The notes below the pieces were generated by a model, which searched no databases, was not told where the DNA came from, and was given only the letters and a program-made list of their open reading frames with translations. DNA of 64,000 bases from Acholoe squamosa (lineage: Eukaryota > Annelida > Polychaeta > Phyllodocida > Polynoidae), in assembly GCA_949317995.1 (NCBI GenBank), contig OX439046.1, positions 33,764,002-33,828,001 of the forward strand. The letters are read 5' to 3'. A program made the position numbers and the translations under genes. How positions within the stretch are numbered: position 1 is the stretch's first letter; each line of letters opens with the position of its first letter. Shown piece by piece: positions 46,075 to 59,030 of this stretch.

Positions 46075-46084
46075 CACAGTAGGG

Positions 46085-48170
46085 GGCTCAGATTTACCTG
46101 TTCAGGGAATATACTCCAGGGCTTATCCTTCATGATAAGGGATGGCTGGTCACAGTTTAGCATACACCCCCTTTGTCCACCACCCCTCCCTAGTCCCCAA
46201 TCCCTAGCCAGTGGATGATGGTGCCTCTGATCATTGAGGATTAAGGATATTATTCAGTGGACCGTGAAATCTGGATTTATGGCCAGGAGCATTACGGCAC
46301 TGGAGGAATAGAGGGTGTATTGGCAGATGGGTGCATGGGTTACTAAGTGTGTGAACACCTGTGTATTCACCTGTAAACCCCCTGAGCACCCCCACCTGGA
46401 GACAATGGTCAGTTAAGGTTTAGTCCCTGTATGCAGCTACACCATCATTAATTAATATGCCCCACATACCTGTACACCTAAATTCCCCGAGCTCACCCAT
46501 TAGGGTATTACAGGGAGGGATTTAGGGGGCTTCACCTGGTTATGTATATACCACCCTCCCTTCCCCACCAGCAGCCTTATACTGTGAAACCAAAGCCCCC
46601 GCCCACACATCTCAACACTAAGCACCCAGGTAACACACACTGACCACCTCCAATCATCTATTGGGTATTGGGTTCTTAAGCCCATTCCTGGCAGGTGAGA
46701 GAGCCCAGAGATTCTCACACAGTGTTTCACTCAGTGGGCAGTGGGGGCCCTACAGGAGTATTACCATGAGTGGACATACCTACGTAGGAGTTGAGTTTTC
46801 CAGGATCAGAGATACATCGGGAGGACCCTGTAAAGTTGGGGTTTTGACATTACACGAGGAGTGGATCACCCTGGAGGCTGAACATTGTTCTACATACAGC
46901 ATATAGGTATATACACCTCTCCCTCTTTATATATAGAGGTAAAAGATAGTTAATGGAAAACAAGACCGTTTGACTTCATAAAGCCTATTCATTACAATGA
47001 TGCAACAAGACAAGAAACACAAGAGACATAGACTACCCCCCACAAAGAGCTGACTGGAGTTAAGCTACCTGGGACTAAGTTAGATTTATGGCACTAGCAA
47101 CTCGTAAAAGAAAATTGACCAACCGCTGGTGACTATCGAGTCGAAGGAAAAATGGCTGCTGTGCAAATGTACGAGCTATTTGAGTTACACATGGCAGCCA
47201 TGCTATAATTAGCTATAGTTGAGCTACACTTGGTGAAGTAGCCACCTGCTGCCTATTGTAACTAGTGTATCATAATATTATTTGCCATCAGTCAATGAAA
47301 TCCTATATCTTAGTCATTGATCGCAGCGAGTTGGGTGGACTAACAACATAACTGGAGGTGATCCAGGGGGTGGGAATTCTATAGTCCCCTGACTACCATT
47401 TGAAGAAGGAAGGTGTCAATTCCTCACACTATAATGGTTAACATAGGTGTGAACCTCTCAAATTCGAAGAGACCCAAGATTAAATGCATACGTGTATGTA
47501 ATTCATAGGTGTATCAGTTTTGTGAAATATCAACTGTCAGCCAAGATCTATATGCAACTGAAAAAACAATGCGAAAATTTAGAAGAGAAATTGTGGCAGA
47601 CTGTACGGGCAAGTGTTACCTTCTGAATGATACGCCAAAGTACTTTCTGATGGTACATGTGTCTGGGAAGTGATTTATAGAGAAAATGATGGACCAACCT
47701 GGAACAGAATATAAAGCTTAGAGCAAACCTAGACCAGAGGACAGGATCACACCCCAATAGAAAAAGTTACTTGCAATAGGTTATTTGAAATCACTACTCC
47801 TATTTATAAGGACCTCAATACTTCAACAGGAGATGACAGTGACTGCTTATCTAACAACCAGTATCCCACAGATAGAATTATTAGAAGCTACTGAGTTGAT
47901 CATCTGAAGCAACAAAGATCCCCTATGATAGGACATAAGTTGTCATCTCTACACTGACCCTCACTAGTTTTGCCCCAACATTACTACTAGTCAAGTCTAT
48001 ACCCATTCGGTGTTTTATATTCTCCAACCATTGGTCTTAAAACCCTGCCCATTCTCCCACTCTCCTGCCAGGAGTTAACCAATGTCCCTCATCTAGTGAT
48101 ATACCTCTGACAATGCCTCCCTGGAGGACCATAGCCCCTCAGCCTAAAACATCTACTATCCCTGTACCTC
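46085..48170. other. Region between exon candidates
   Basis: Contains a plus-strand frame at 46661-46906 with a protein-like end (VEFSRIRDTSGGPCKVGV then LTLHEEWITLEAEHCSTYS), which stops right before a GTATAT donor-like site. A minus-strand frame at 46500-46730 overlaps it. Otherwise anonymous, with C-rich stretches. Confidence 0.3.
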
Positions 48171-48180
48171 TGGTTTCTAG

Positions 48181-48429
48181 CCCCACTTAGGAGGTGACGC
48201 TTCACCTGTACATTTGCCACCAGGACCAGGCTTGTCCATGACACTGCTTTACGATTCAGCACTGACACATAGGCATATATTCCAGTCAGTACATTCCTGG
48301 AGGGACTATCGCCTCAGGCTGAGTCAGAGACCACCCTTATACCAACATTTAGGCCCTGACTCCTCCCTTATACCACACAGACCACCCCTACCCCCCCCCA
48401 CCCTGGAGGATCCTGGTCCACACCTATAA
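48181..48429 (+). CDS. Candidate exon, unknown protein
   Basis: CCTCTGGTTTCTAG is an acceptor-like site directly before the open frame, which reads PHLGGDASPVHLPPGPGLS and then a mixed segment with YDSALTHRHIFQSVHSWRDY, ending in a proline-rich PLPPPTLEDPGPHL before TAA. Amino-acid composition is balanced in the middle. No domain is recognised. It could be a terminal exon of a gene that includes the candidates at 45.4-46.1 kb, but phases were not shown to fit. Confidence 0.22.
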   Translation, partial: PHLGGDASPVHLPPGPGLSMTLLYDSALTHRHIFQSVHSWRDYRLRLSQRPPLYQHLGPDSSLIPHRPPLPPPTLEDPGPHL

Positions 48430-49718
48430 CCACCTGGGACAACCCCCACGCGGTGCACGCAACGCGAGTTGCAGACATTGACGGACTGGTCTCCTATTGG
48501 CCATAATCAGCCCAAGAGGCTGGAGACCTAGTCCTGCAGTTAGTAGTTCTACCTGCTAACTGCCACACTTACCCACACCCACCAACCACTCCCTACCTAC
48601 AGCACATAGCCTGGCCTCTGGTCCTGCCCTGGAGGACATGTATACATTTGCCTATTCTCTACCATGGAGGTGGCGGTATCTTTTTTACATCGCTGAGATT
48701 TAAGGTATTATCTACACCTGGGACAAGGTTTTCTTTGTTGTGATTTAAATATTATATTTACATGACAACCATGTTGGATAGTTATACACCAGCTTGATGC
48801 ACCACTGACATATAAGCCAACTTGATCAGGATCAACTTCACATAGGATTACCTTTATCTTATTTCGAATCCTATCTCCATGAACTCAAATTAGTGGATGG
48901 GAACCTAAATAAATGTGAAACATCGTCTTTGAGTGGAAGATTAATTACGATTTCTAGGACTTTTAGGCTTTATTAATATCGCCTAGATATTATCTACATA
49001 CTGTTACTCCTCTTGGCCGAGTGAGTGGATAGACTTCCTTGTTAACAATGTAAAGTGGAACTGCTCCCTAGTGCTCATCTGAATTGTATGAGTGACTACA
49101 TGGAGCAATTCTCATGAGTGACGTAGAGGAAGTTATCTACACATCAACAGAAGTCCTCCCACCCACCTACCGTGCCCCCGGACCCCCCTGACGGATTAGG
49201 ACTGTAGACTGTAGTGGTATGCTCAAAGTAAAATGAATCAAATCTTTTATGTTGTATCATATCGCACTATCGGACCTATGGGATAGATACCCCATGAACT
49301 CACCTAGCTTAAACTTCAACTGTCTGACTTAGAATAACCTTAACCTTTAATCAGCACTTTACACTGTGTGTTTGTCTACTTGGGGACTACTTTGTGAGCT
49401 GTGATGTGTCCTCTGATGTGCTCGGACTGACTCAGAGGCGCAGGTCACCGAATTAGAAGCAGGTCCAAGCAGACACAAACACCTAAGGCCCATATCACTG
49501 ATAAAAAAGTGAAGAAAAGGTTACCCAGTGCTGTACTTCTATAGGGTACTCATATAGCTGAGACACACACAAACAAGTGAGAAGCTCATTTGGGCTGGCA
49601 GCACCCAGGCTGTCCTACTCTGGGACATTCAACTGGCCTGTACTATGGTTATGCTGTGATTCATTCTTTGATATGTGATTTGAGACAAACTGTATAAAAA
49701 AAAACTTAGATCATTTAG
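48430..49718. other. Anonymous DNA
   Basis: No supported feature. The stretch runs up to the ATG at 49737 and contains only short chance frames. Confidence 0.4.
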
Positions 49719-49736
49719 TACCACGAACCTGTCACC

Positions 49737-50273
49737 ATGCTCTCAGTCCCAACTGGAGAGCCAGGGGCTACTGCAACTGGTGGAGCATCCAACAACGCAC
49801 CTACTGGAGAAAGCACACAACCACCTGGAAGAAGTGGCAGCCCTTTTGCAATTGCCTCTAAAACTGGAGGAACCAACACATTCATTGTCAGCTTCAAAGC
49901 TCTAAATGACACCCCAGCAGGTGCAAAAGACACCCCAGTCCCTGGAGGAAGCACCGACCGAGCTGGAGCCACAGCTGGTAAGAGCTTATGGCAGCAGAAG
50001 GCCCGCCAGGTGGGGCGGCGGTCGGTGCCGGGGAGTCAGCGTGCAGCCTCTATGAGGGGGCGTCAGGAGGGTCCGGGCTCGGCGTCCAAGGGGAGTGGAA
50101 GCAAGTTCTACCAACTCGTCCTCAGCTTGATAAGGGCACAGAAAGAGTCTGAAAAGTATGTATACAATGAGATGTTGTTATGGGAAGTCTCATTAAGGTG
50201 GCTGGCGGGGATAGTTAGTTCAGCATTTGGACACCAGGGGTCTCTGTGCTACATTTGCATTATGGATAAATGA
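49737..50273 (+). CDS. Hypothetical 178-aa protein or first exon
   Basis: This is the longest open frame outside repeats. The ATG stands in a strong context (GTCACCATGC) with a stop 18 bp upstream in frame. Residues 1-80 are Gly/Thr/Ala/Pro-rich and probably disordered (EPGATATGGASNNAPTGES). Residues 84-118 are basic and Gly/Ser-rich. Residues 122-178 look foldable (KFYQLVLSLIRAQKESEKYV, then LRWLAGIVSSAFG). A strong donor-like CTG|GTAAGAG lies at 49978, so the coding exon may stop after residue 80 and the remainder be intron. There is no signal peptide or recognised domain. The minus-strand frame 49715-49972 is a shadow. Confidence 0.38.
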   Translation: MLSVPTGEPGATATGGASNNAPTGESTQPPGRSGSPFAIASKTGGTNTFIVSFKALNDTPAGAKDTPVPGGSTDRAGATAGKSLWQQKARQVGRRSVPGSQRAASMRGRQEGPGSASKGSGSKFYQLVLSLIRAQKESEKYVYNEMLLWEVSLRWLAGIVSSAFGHQGSLCYICIMDK

Positions 50274-50292
50274 AATGTGCAAAATACAGAGA

Positions 50293-50365
50293 GGCTTGGC
50301 ATTGATTTGAACCCTGGAGCTTCTGTGAGTAAGGCAGCGACATTACACTTGAGCCATGGGGGCTG
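50293..50365 (-). mobile_element. tRNA-derived SINE head or tRNA pseudogene
   Basis: Minus strand: CATGGCTCAAGTGTAATGTC is A-box-like and CCAGGGTTCAAATC a nearly perfect B box, about 73 nt overall. The GCCCCC start and CCAAGCC end do not form a convincing acceptor stem. It lies just downstream of the 178-aa ORF. Confidence 0.55.
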
Positions 50366-50915
50366 CTGTATATGATCACCTAGAAAAAACTATATAAAAT
50401 AGATGTCACTATTCTAACCATATCCTTATATTTATTATTTCAATCATCCAAAACATTTGAAATATACCTGGGACCCTATGTCAATATTTTATCTACTGAA
50501 AAGATTTGCTGAAAATCTAAGTGCTGAATGAGTTATGAAAAGATTTAATTACTTTTATATAATTATGGATCTAAGGATTTATGTGACAAATCACTATAAT
50601 GATCTTATATAGGGTTGAATCCTCTGTATCTCAAAAAATATGCATGGGACCCTCCTACTATTTTTGCACATATGAAAAGTACAAGTCATTATGGGATTTT
50701 GGTGTGAATATGGCGAAAATCTAATTTCTTTTAGTCTATCCCGGCCAGCCACCTTAAGTTGGTACAATGTGAAGTCCCATAGTGAGTCTCACATAAACCA
50801 AATATTGTTAAATAGCCATCAGTTTGACAATACATTAGTTTGAAATCATGACAACGCCAGGTATGTAGATTATGTAATTAAAATTATAGCAGGAATGTGT
50901 TCTACAGGTAGCTTA

Positions 50916-51044
50916 AGGGCTGGGTCCACTGCGACGGATGGACCATCCGTCTCCCTTCATCCATAATTTTCTCCATAGAAATCAATGATAAATGAAACGG
51001 ATGAAACCAACGGATGGTCCATCCGTCGGCAGTGGATGCACCCC
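50916..51044. mobile_element. PIF/Harbinger-like MITE
   Basis: Ends AGGGCTGGGTCCACTGC and (complement) GGGGTGCATCCACTGCC continue into a shared GACGGATGGACCATCCGT. TTA flanks both sides (50913-50915 and 51045-51047), the usual target of PIF/Harbinger elements, and the GGG...TCCACTG terminus resembles that superfamily. 129 bp, no coding capacity. Confidence 0.7.
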
Positions 51045-51047
51045 TTA

Positions 51048-52200
51048 CCTGGTTAACTCACACAAAAAGCAACACAGCAAGGTGGTTATCCTCTCATTTA
51101 GGTAGTGTGGTAATTACCTTATTCCTAATATATCATGGCGTCTAAAGGAAGGTTATCAGCTTTAACCACTGACAGTTTGAGTACAAAAGTAAAGCATCAC
51201 CCGTATGTGCCTTTTTACCTTTTGGTACAAGGTTTTCGTCCCGATCAGTTCAAATTTGTAGTTGTAGGGTGACTACGTCAACAATGTGCTCTCTGAACAC
51301 TTTATCTAACAGTGAGCGCATGTGAAAAGATTACTTTGCTTGGTTTTATAGGTCGCTGATTGGCATTAATAGTTTATGCTCCACTGCACCCAATGCACTG
51401 ACATATCCATATCTAACCCCAAAATGTTAGCAAGCAGGGCGCGGCTGAAACAATTTAGGGGTATGGGATCGATATTAAACTGCTCTATCATTTGAACATG
51501 GGTAGCAGCTATGGTAAGTGTATAGTGTCAAGCCTAAAAGTATGAGTTTCATGGGTGGACAGAAGTTCAATATTTAAACTGTAGGGATTTGGACTGATCC
51601 AAAGTTACCCTTTAAGGCTAGCGTATATGACCCTAGGACTGAATCAGTGCATCACGCCAACCCTCCAGGCATGCTTGATACAATCGGCACGAATGCAAGA
51701 ACCAGTCGCTAGCTAGAACTCTATTATATGGAGTATCAAGAAAAGGGATAATTGAGAGTATAATTATTGTGTTTTGAAGACTTATATTATGCTACGTGCA
51801 AGAAGTTTAGATACTATTCTTGTCAGTGCTTACATGTTTAAAACAATAGGGAAACTTGACCATGATTTAGTGTGACGTTGGATACATCATGAATCAAGTA
51901 GACCTATGTCAAAGTTGACTCATACACGTGCGACTCAGAGTTGCAGGTATGGCAGATCCGTGAAACATTTCTAATTTGCTTTGCCTCAAGGACTATGGGA
52001 ATATTGCCAAAAGGTAGGGTTATGGTAAGAGGTGAGTAAATGGAGCTGGTTGGGTGGTAGAGTGAGGGGGCGTGGCTAGATTTGAGTAAGTGAGGGTTGG
52101 GGTTAAGTCACCTTACAAGGTATATAATACTCTGGTTAATCACTGGTTCACAATCCCAGCCTTTACCCATTCCTTTACCCTGACCTAATTCATAAAACCT
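51048..52200. other. Anonymous DNA
   Basis: No gene or repeat is supported. Confidence 0.45.
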
Positions 52201-52204
52201 TCTC

Positions 52205-52426
52205 CTATCCCTCCAAACTGTAGAATGTGGAAATAAACCTACAGTAGGAACAATGGGGTTCAGAGCCAGGTGGAGTATAAGTTAAAAATACCGGTCGACC
52301 CAAATTTATAATCTTTGTGGGTATGTTAAATATACCGGTTGACCCAAACCTGTTCATCCTATTTATAATTTTGATGAGGAGTTTATCTGCAGAGTTTCTT
52401 AATCTGGTTCGGCCACTAGCCGCCAT
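52205..52426 (-). CDS. Candidate first coding exon, 73-aa ORF
   Basis: The minus-strand start is ATGGCGGCTAGTGGC, a classical strong start in GC-rich context. Upstream of it lies ACTCGCGAGG, similar to the TCTCGCGAGA promoter motif of housekeeping genes. The product begins MAASGRTRLRNSADKLLIKI. From about residue 32 the DNA is an internal duplication (AATTATAAAT and GGGTCRACCGGTATWTTTAAC occur twice). The later part may therefore not be coding, and a donor-like CCG|GTATAT sits near that junction. No family is recognised. Confidence 0.25.
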   Translation of the reverse strand: MAASGRTRLRNSADKLLIKIINRMNRFGSTGIFNIPTKIINLGRPVFLTYTPPGSEPHCSYCRFISTFYSLEG

Positions 52427-52583
52427 GATGCATGAATGCAGCCCTCGCGAGTATCTCCTTACTTATACCTGTAGTCCACTTGGCCTCTGTCGGCCGATTG
52501 CGCCACACAAATCCTATATAAAATCTGATGACAGAGGCCTATAGAGGACTATGGCAGCATTGCGTATCTACGCAGTTTCAGGC

Positions 52584-52686
52584 ACAGATCCACCAAGAAA
52601 CATGAGTGTATGTTAGTTAGAAAATGCCAAAGACGTCAATGTATATTTTCTGACGTACGCTGGCTCATGTATCTTGGTGGATTTGT
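52584..52686. mobile_element. 103-bp MITE-like inverted repeat
   Basis: ACAGATCCACCAAGAAACAT at the left, and a near complement ATGTATCTTGGTGGATTTGT at the right, give 23-bp arms with two changes, enclosing TTTTCTGACGT and AGACGTCAATG that also pair partly. No target duplication is clear. Confidence 0.6.
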
Positions 52687-52689
52687 CAC

Positions 52690-53379
52690 TTTAGATGTTC
52701 TGCAATGGTTGTCATGACGCACTTATGCTGGGCTGGAGAGAACCCTTATCACAATGACCAAGGGACATGAATCATATAGGTCCCCTGTAATCATCTTACA
52801 AAATCTCTTCAATCTGTACCTAGCTAATGCTAGTACTGGATTACCTGTATCGATTCAGTCTATAGATATCTATAATAACACTTTTATAAGCTCTCAGGTC
52901 GGGGATAATCTGGGAGTCTAGATTGTCACCGATATCCCTGCCTACCCCAGTTTACCTGTAGAATAGTTTTGTTTGCTTTGCTAAATGTTTGAAAAGTATT
53001 CAGCCCTAGTGTGTTATGAAATGACTCCCAGGCCAGCATTAGCTTCGAGATGGGTGTGGATTGGAGGTAAGGCGATTGGTTGGGAGGGGGTATTGTCAGG
53101 AAGACTAATGTGGCATTGTGCACTACAGTTGTTTTTTTAATATGATGTAGCAAAATACATCACTGTGAAAGAAAACAATATTGAAATGCCCCTTTGGACC
53201 ATTCTGCGACGTGATATTGATTAATTACAACTCCTAGGTTTCTGACAGACGGGAAATTCAAAAGTCGGATATCCTGAATTTTAATTTGCCGTGGACATGG
53301 ATTTTGAAAAGTAGTTCTCTAGCCACACAATCTATTTTCTCATTATACTATCCATGTATGACTGTCATAATTATGTTAT

Positions 53380-53380
<1 letters not shown>
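52690..53380. other. Anonymous DNA
   Basis: No supported feature; a minus-strand frame at 52926-53153 is probably chance. Confidence 0.4.

Positions 53381-53381
<1 letters not shown>

Positions 53382-53449
<68 letters not shown>
53382..53449. repeat. (TA)n microsatellite
   Basis: About 68 bp of TA units. Confidence 0.97.
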
Positions 53450-53451
<2 letters not shown>

Positions 53452-56235
53452 CTGTGTGAAATAGAAGAAATAAATTGGACAAAATGAGCAAGGACATACC
53501 TCTAGATAATGATATTACCTTTGTTAGAATTTAAAGTATATATGTAACTCTCTAAGTTGAACTATTCTAGTTACTATTGTATACCACGAATATCAAGCAA
53601 TCCTTAACTTGCACTAATAGAAATAATCGTCTGACAAAAAATTAAAGCCCATCGATAAAAAAGGGAAACATGTTAGATGAACAATGCAGCAAACCCCATG
53701 TTGATATATCTTATGGTTTTTGAGATATTAAGGGAAATGTGAGGCAAAGTCAGGAGTTTTCTGTGAAAAATATTCCATACAAACATGGTCTGTGCACACA
53801 CTACCACTCCACCAACGCCACCATACAGGGCTATACACAGGGCTCAGCAGTGCAGGTCAAGAGCCTAGATGATGTTCTTTAATTGTTCAATATACCTTTA
53901 ATATTGATTATTTCTTAAGTTGATGAAGCCTAATGCATTACCCAATAGCACTACTGGTCGATTTTGTCATTCCTCTCCACTGTAATTATGAACTCATCCA
54001 AAACATAATAAAAATCACTTACTAAGGCTTAGATATGCCCCCATATAACTGTAAATCCATTCTAAACTGCTCAGACTCCAATCTAACACATAACAACTTT
54101 TTTTTGAGGCAATACATTAAGCTTTAAGATGTACATACCTCTATTACCATCATATCAATTTTTCAGTTCATTTTGAGCTGCTCAGTCCTCCAGGGTGTGA
54201 GCAGTAACATTTCTAATAAAGAAAGAAAAATTGAGGATAGTCTCAAATGTAGATCAATGTGTCACCTGTGCCCTCAGGGCATCAGATATACTCATAGTAA
54301 TGCCACGGGGCACGGATTTAAGATCATAGACCATACCCCTCACTCCCCTACCACCCAGGTAGGCCTAGATTGGAGTACAGCAGACTCTATGGGGGCCGTT
54401 TTCGCGGCACTCAGCCATGCAGGTATACACCCTAAACATTCACAGCAGAAAGGCTCCACCTGAAGCTCTACTGGAGTAGGTAGTCGACCCTACTCCAGAG
54501 ACCAGAGTAACCATTTTCTGTAAATATAATAATGGCCAATCAATTATTTCCTAATGATGTTCAAATTATCTATATGATTTGAAACAATATCAATTGCTCG
54601 TTAAGCTGGGCGGTCAGGTGTTGGCCCGATGTCAACAAAATATCGTGTTGCCACTATCTGAGAAGGTTCTTTTTATAAAGGTGGATTTAATTGAATTTCA
54701 CTTGTGTCATTCGAAGATAGGTATCCTATTGGCTCACACCTCATATCCAGGTCATCATGGCAGCCAGTGTCCTCGGTCCTCAAAGGGTTAATTGTAAGAT
54801 ATGGTTGCCCCCTGTACATGTGATGATAAGGTCCTAATCGGCCACGAGGGACATACAAGATGATAAGCTTGGCCATGCCTTCATATCCTCGTTTAACCCT
54901 TTAATGGTGAAACGATTATCAGGCTCAATACAGAACACCCAATGCACCCAAGCCCTTGCATCTGCATGCATATTGGCCTTCGGGGTTGTATCAACTCTGT
55001 GCAGTCATCACTATGGACGGATGCTGTATGCTGCAAAATCTTGCCCCCTAGCATCAGGTTGATGTGTAATCTGCATGAAAATGGTTAACTCCTTGATCAG
55101 GCCCTATCAGCTCCCAACCCACTCAATATGCATAACTATGGTTTCATGTTCAGGCTTCACCGTTATAGTACCCAAAAACACCACATATTGCCTGTGTTAT
55201 CACATATTGAATGTGTCGATATGGGTTTAAGCATTGGATATGATTAAATGCACTGTTTCACATCACTGTTCTCAAATTACACATCATGGCACCATCTTAC
55301 CAGCACTATAGTAGGTGCTATGTACAAAAGCTTTTGATACATGTACCATACTTGAGTCTTAAGCGGGTGTTCCACTGAAGCCATTTTATCCACGAATTGG
55401 GAGCAAACCCGTCATCTTCCCGATGAATTTCCACCCACTAACAGTCAAATTTAAAAAGAAAGACAGATAATTTTTGCCGGAATTGTTGGGAAATGCACAG
55501 GAATGCATGTGCATCATGACGGCTCTTTGGGAGTGCCGCGTGAGTAAAGTCTCTGGTTTTTCAATCAGATTCAGTGGGATACCTGCTTTAGCGTATAATA
55601 TATATATTCCAGAGGGTCAGTATTCGTTAAACGGTACTGAAGGGCTGAGGTATGATCAAGGACACCTTGAATAGATTTCGGAACTTTATCTAAGTCGGAT
55701 CCATAGGTAAGGGTTTGCTTAAGGTCCTTTTAAGCTGTTATGTAATGGAGGGCATATATAGACAGTAAGGACACGTTGGATGTTACACGTTGGTAAGTGG
55801 TGATGGACATATATAGACAGTATATAAAGACCATGGTCACGCATGGGTGGACAGCTACTGCTGCTGCTGTCCCTCCATGCCCCTCCAGTGAGGAATAAAG
55901 ACTAGAACCGTGTACACCTTGCCTTTCCTCTCTATGCCCACTCTGACATGTGTAGGATATATTGATATGATATGAGGAGTCTGTGACAGAGCTACACTTC
56001 AAGTCATACCTTTTGGGTTTTGATTGCAATTGGAGAGCACTGGTAGGTGAGAATGGGTTTTCACATTATCAATTAATGCTATGTAAGAACATTCAGCTTG
56101 ACCTATGGCTGATCCATCGATAAACATAGTCCTACATATAGTAGGACTATTCCAATTAATTCCCTCGGCCAAAATCAAGACCTATACTTCTTTTTTATTG
56201 AATGATTGTCTTGGACTTCATTCACTGTCACCCAG
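53450..56235. other. Anonymous DNA
   Basis: No convincing gene. The plus-strand frame 54173-54463 (96 aa) lacks a recognised domain. TTAAGCGGGTGTTCCACTGA at 55359 resembles a PIF/Harbinger-type terminus, but no matching right end was found. A small palindrome ATAGTCCTAC / GTAGGACTAT lies at 56127-56151. Confidence 0.4.
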
Positions 56236-56251
56236 AAGGTGACTTGACAGA

Positions 56252-56560
56252 AAAAAAAATGGAGGAACAAGATTGAAAGAAATTGGATAAGCAAGCTGCA
56301 TACTCAGGTCCCTTATGGTATGGATTTTGTTGAGGCACCTATCTTCTGGAAAGCCAAGGTCCCTAATAGATTCCCTCTGATCCCCAACTATCTCACTAAG
56401 AACACATTGTTGTCGACATGGCGGGGCGTGTTAGAAATATGAACTCATATAAAAGAAAATTCGGGAACACCCACTTTTAATACACCAGGGTCTGTCTTAA
56501 AATCTTTAAAATCCCTTTAATAAATCATTAGAAATTTAATTGTCCTTCAATTTAACTGTC
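56252..56560 (+). pseudogene. Possible decayed L1/Tx1-type LINE fragment
   Basis: One frame reads WRNKIERNWISKLHTQV, then APIFWKAKVPNRFPLIPNYL and TLLSTWRGVLEI before a stop. After a frame change it reads FGNTHF and, in another frame, NTPGSVLKSLKSL. The order of a Trp, several Pro, TL..W and then GN..F..PG is reminiscent of the region behind the reverse transcriptase in L1-clade ORF2 proteins. The resemblance is by eye only, the frame is broken, and no catalytic motif is present. Confidence 0.18.
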
Positions 56561-59030
56561 TTGAAGGAAATAAATTGTGATAATAGTCCCAAGTCTTCTT
56601 TGCCAGTAAAGAGCCTGATGAGATCCAAAGATCGAAACCTTGGAGTACCCCAAAACCTAAAACAGGTAGTAGAAACACTATTCATTAGAAAGCCTGATAA
56701 GTTTGAAATCCAATGGTACAAGCCCTGTTAAGATCCATTGGGAACTTCTTACAGGATGACAGCTTTCATAAGTGAAGGTTGGCCTCCAAATTGACACCTT
56801 TTCCTCATAGCCACTGGAGCATTTTCAGGATGCTCATACAGCAAAAACATCATAGATATAACGTCAGGAAACATTGTATTCATACTCTTTGATATGGGTA
56901 CTAGAAGGAAATTGATTTTAACTACATTCACATGCATACAAATTTGACCGGGAAACCTCCGAACCGGCAAAATCATTCAATAATTCCAAACTAACAACTT
57001 GTGTTGATAACAATCCTGCCATTTTCAGGCTCATACAAATTGATAAATATTTAGGTCAGGTGTAGGCCTAACACATTACATACATGATATCTCCAACATA
57101 TGGAGGAACGCTCAACTCTCTTTGACACTTATTTACACAGCAGTTATCTGATATTAGATGTGTGAAATTGACAAAATTACTAAAATACAGTGATTGATAG
57201 CTTTGTCTTAGAAGCATATTAGACTATGCAATATGATGGGTTATAGAATTTTAACTACAAGTCTGATTGCTTTCAAATCTGAAACATGATTACTCTGTAC
57301 AATACTCTCTTTGTACAATCATGAAAGGTATGCAATGATACAGACTGAGGGGTCACCTGGTGGCAAATAGGGGACAAAATGCAGAAGTTCTTGAAATCAA
57401 CCATCTGAAACAAACCCATTTATGGGCTAATAAGGCTGAACCCCATAAAATAGTCCTATATTTTGGGACATGGGACTCAGACCCTTTTCAGCTGGGGTCT
57501 GCCATTTTTGTATCTTTATTCATTTGGCTTCCAAGGCCTTGGGAAGATGAGGCTTTTTTTGTAAAACATGGCACTCCTACACTGAGTGGAGCAGCTAGAT
57601 AGCCTAGACTCTATTGAGGGACTGTGTGACACCCCTACTTTGTTGGGCTCTCACATTTTTGCCATCCATTGGAATGCTTAGCTGTTTTAAAATATTGTTT
57701 CTAGTCCATATAGCTTCTTTGTAAGGTGTAGCACTTTTTATCATTTTCATAGATACTGTCTTTTTGGAGCTGTTTTAGTATTGTCAATACCACAAAAATA
57801 GGAAATGTTTGATATTCTAAAATGTTCCGCATAGCATAATGAAGCTAGAACAATATCCTAATAACATATGTGAATGCTACCAAAGTATGTGCAATGGCAT
57901 TTTTGCAAGATCACCATAAAGGATCCATTAAAAAATATATATTAAGACAGCATGGAACAAAAAGTGGAACTACCTGAAAATAGACTCCTAGAAACCCTCC
58001 ATTTGTGGTCATAAAGTGAAGACCCACCATAATAAATTGCCATTGGTTGGTTAGAGAAAATGTGTAGCTCTCTGGCAAGGGGTCTGTCATCTCTGTGTCT
58101 TAAGTAGTTTGCCCTCTAAAGTCTTTCAGAGTATAGCAATTTTCAGCGGCTTACGCGGCAATGCTACTTGGGGTCACAGCCCACAGTAACACTTTGGGAG
58201 TCCCACATCAAAGATCAGAATTAGGCCCGGGTCATGACCTTTGACCTGTGACCTGGAAGTGAAAACGGTGAGCCACTTCCTGTGTGACATAGCAACATGG
58301 TCAATTTCTACAATGGTCGCTACAATAACAAGGTAGCTCTGTACAGGCAACACGGTATGCTTGGGAACTAATAATAGAACTATAGCTAACTAAGGATACA
58401 TCTATGGAACACTTTATGAAGATTTGATGGTTCAATAACATTACACTGCCTTTTACTTCTGTATCATATTCTATTAATTTTATTTTTAAATACATATACC
58501 TCTTATGATAATATCGCTCAGCTGGCCTACATGTAGGTCGGTAGGGTTATTTGGGATAATATTATAAGGCCCCTGCGTCAGTGGAAGAAAGTCCGTTGAC
58601 TCTGCACAAAGCTCATTTAAAGCTTATCTTTGGAAAGCCTGCGACATATGCACATAAAGTTTTCAGGGAGATGTCTCAGATTGTTACCCTTGGTTTCTTC
58701 TCTGCATTTCTTCTTATCCAAATGCAACAAGTTTCCTTCCACACGGAGGCTTCCACATTTTAACTGGAAGGCAGAACCAGGACCATCATAACTATGCCAA
58801 TAATCAATAAGGTAAACATAGAGTGTGAGTCTATAGACATACTGCATATATATACACTTACAGGGTTTCACCCCAGCCCCAGCCTGTACACCAAAGGCTC
58901 ACCTTCACCAGTAATGTGGTTAGAAAACCCAACTATTGTGAATGTATACTAATAACAATGTCCCACACTCTTTCTTCACTCCTACATCATAACACTGGAA
59001 TGGTTCGATTTATGTGTGTATGCATGTTTT
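56561..59030. other. Anonymous DNA
   Basis: Short frames at 56540-56731 (plus), 56749-56976 (minus), 57360-57602 (plus) and 58617-58871 (minus) have no recognised domains or splice patterns. No repeat family member was recognised. Confidence 0.4.

Noticed and set aside
55359..55440. PIF/Harbinger-like element from TTAAGCGGGTGTTCCACTG
   Set aside because: No matching right terminus was found within the window.
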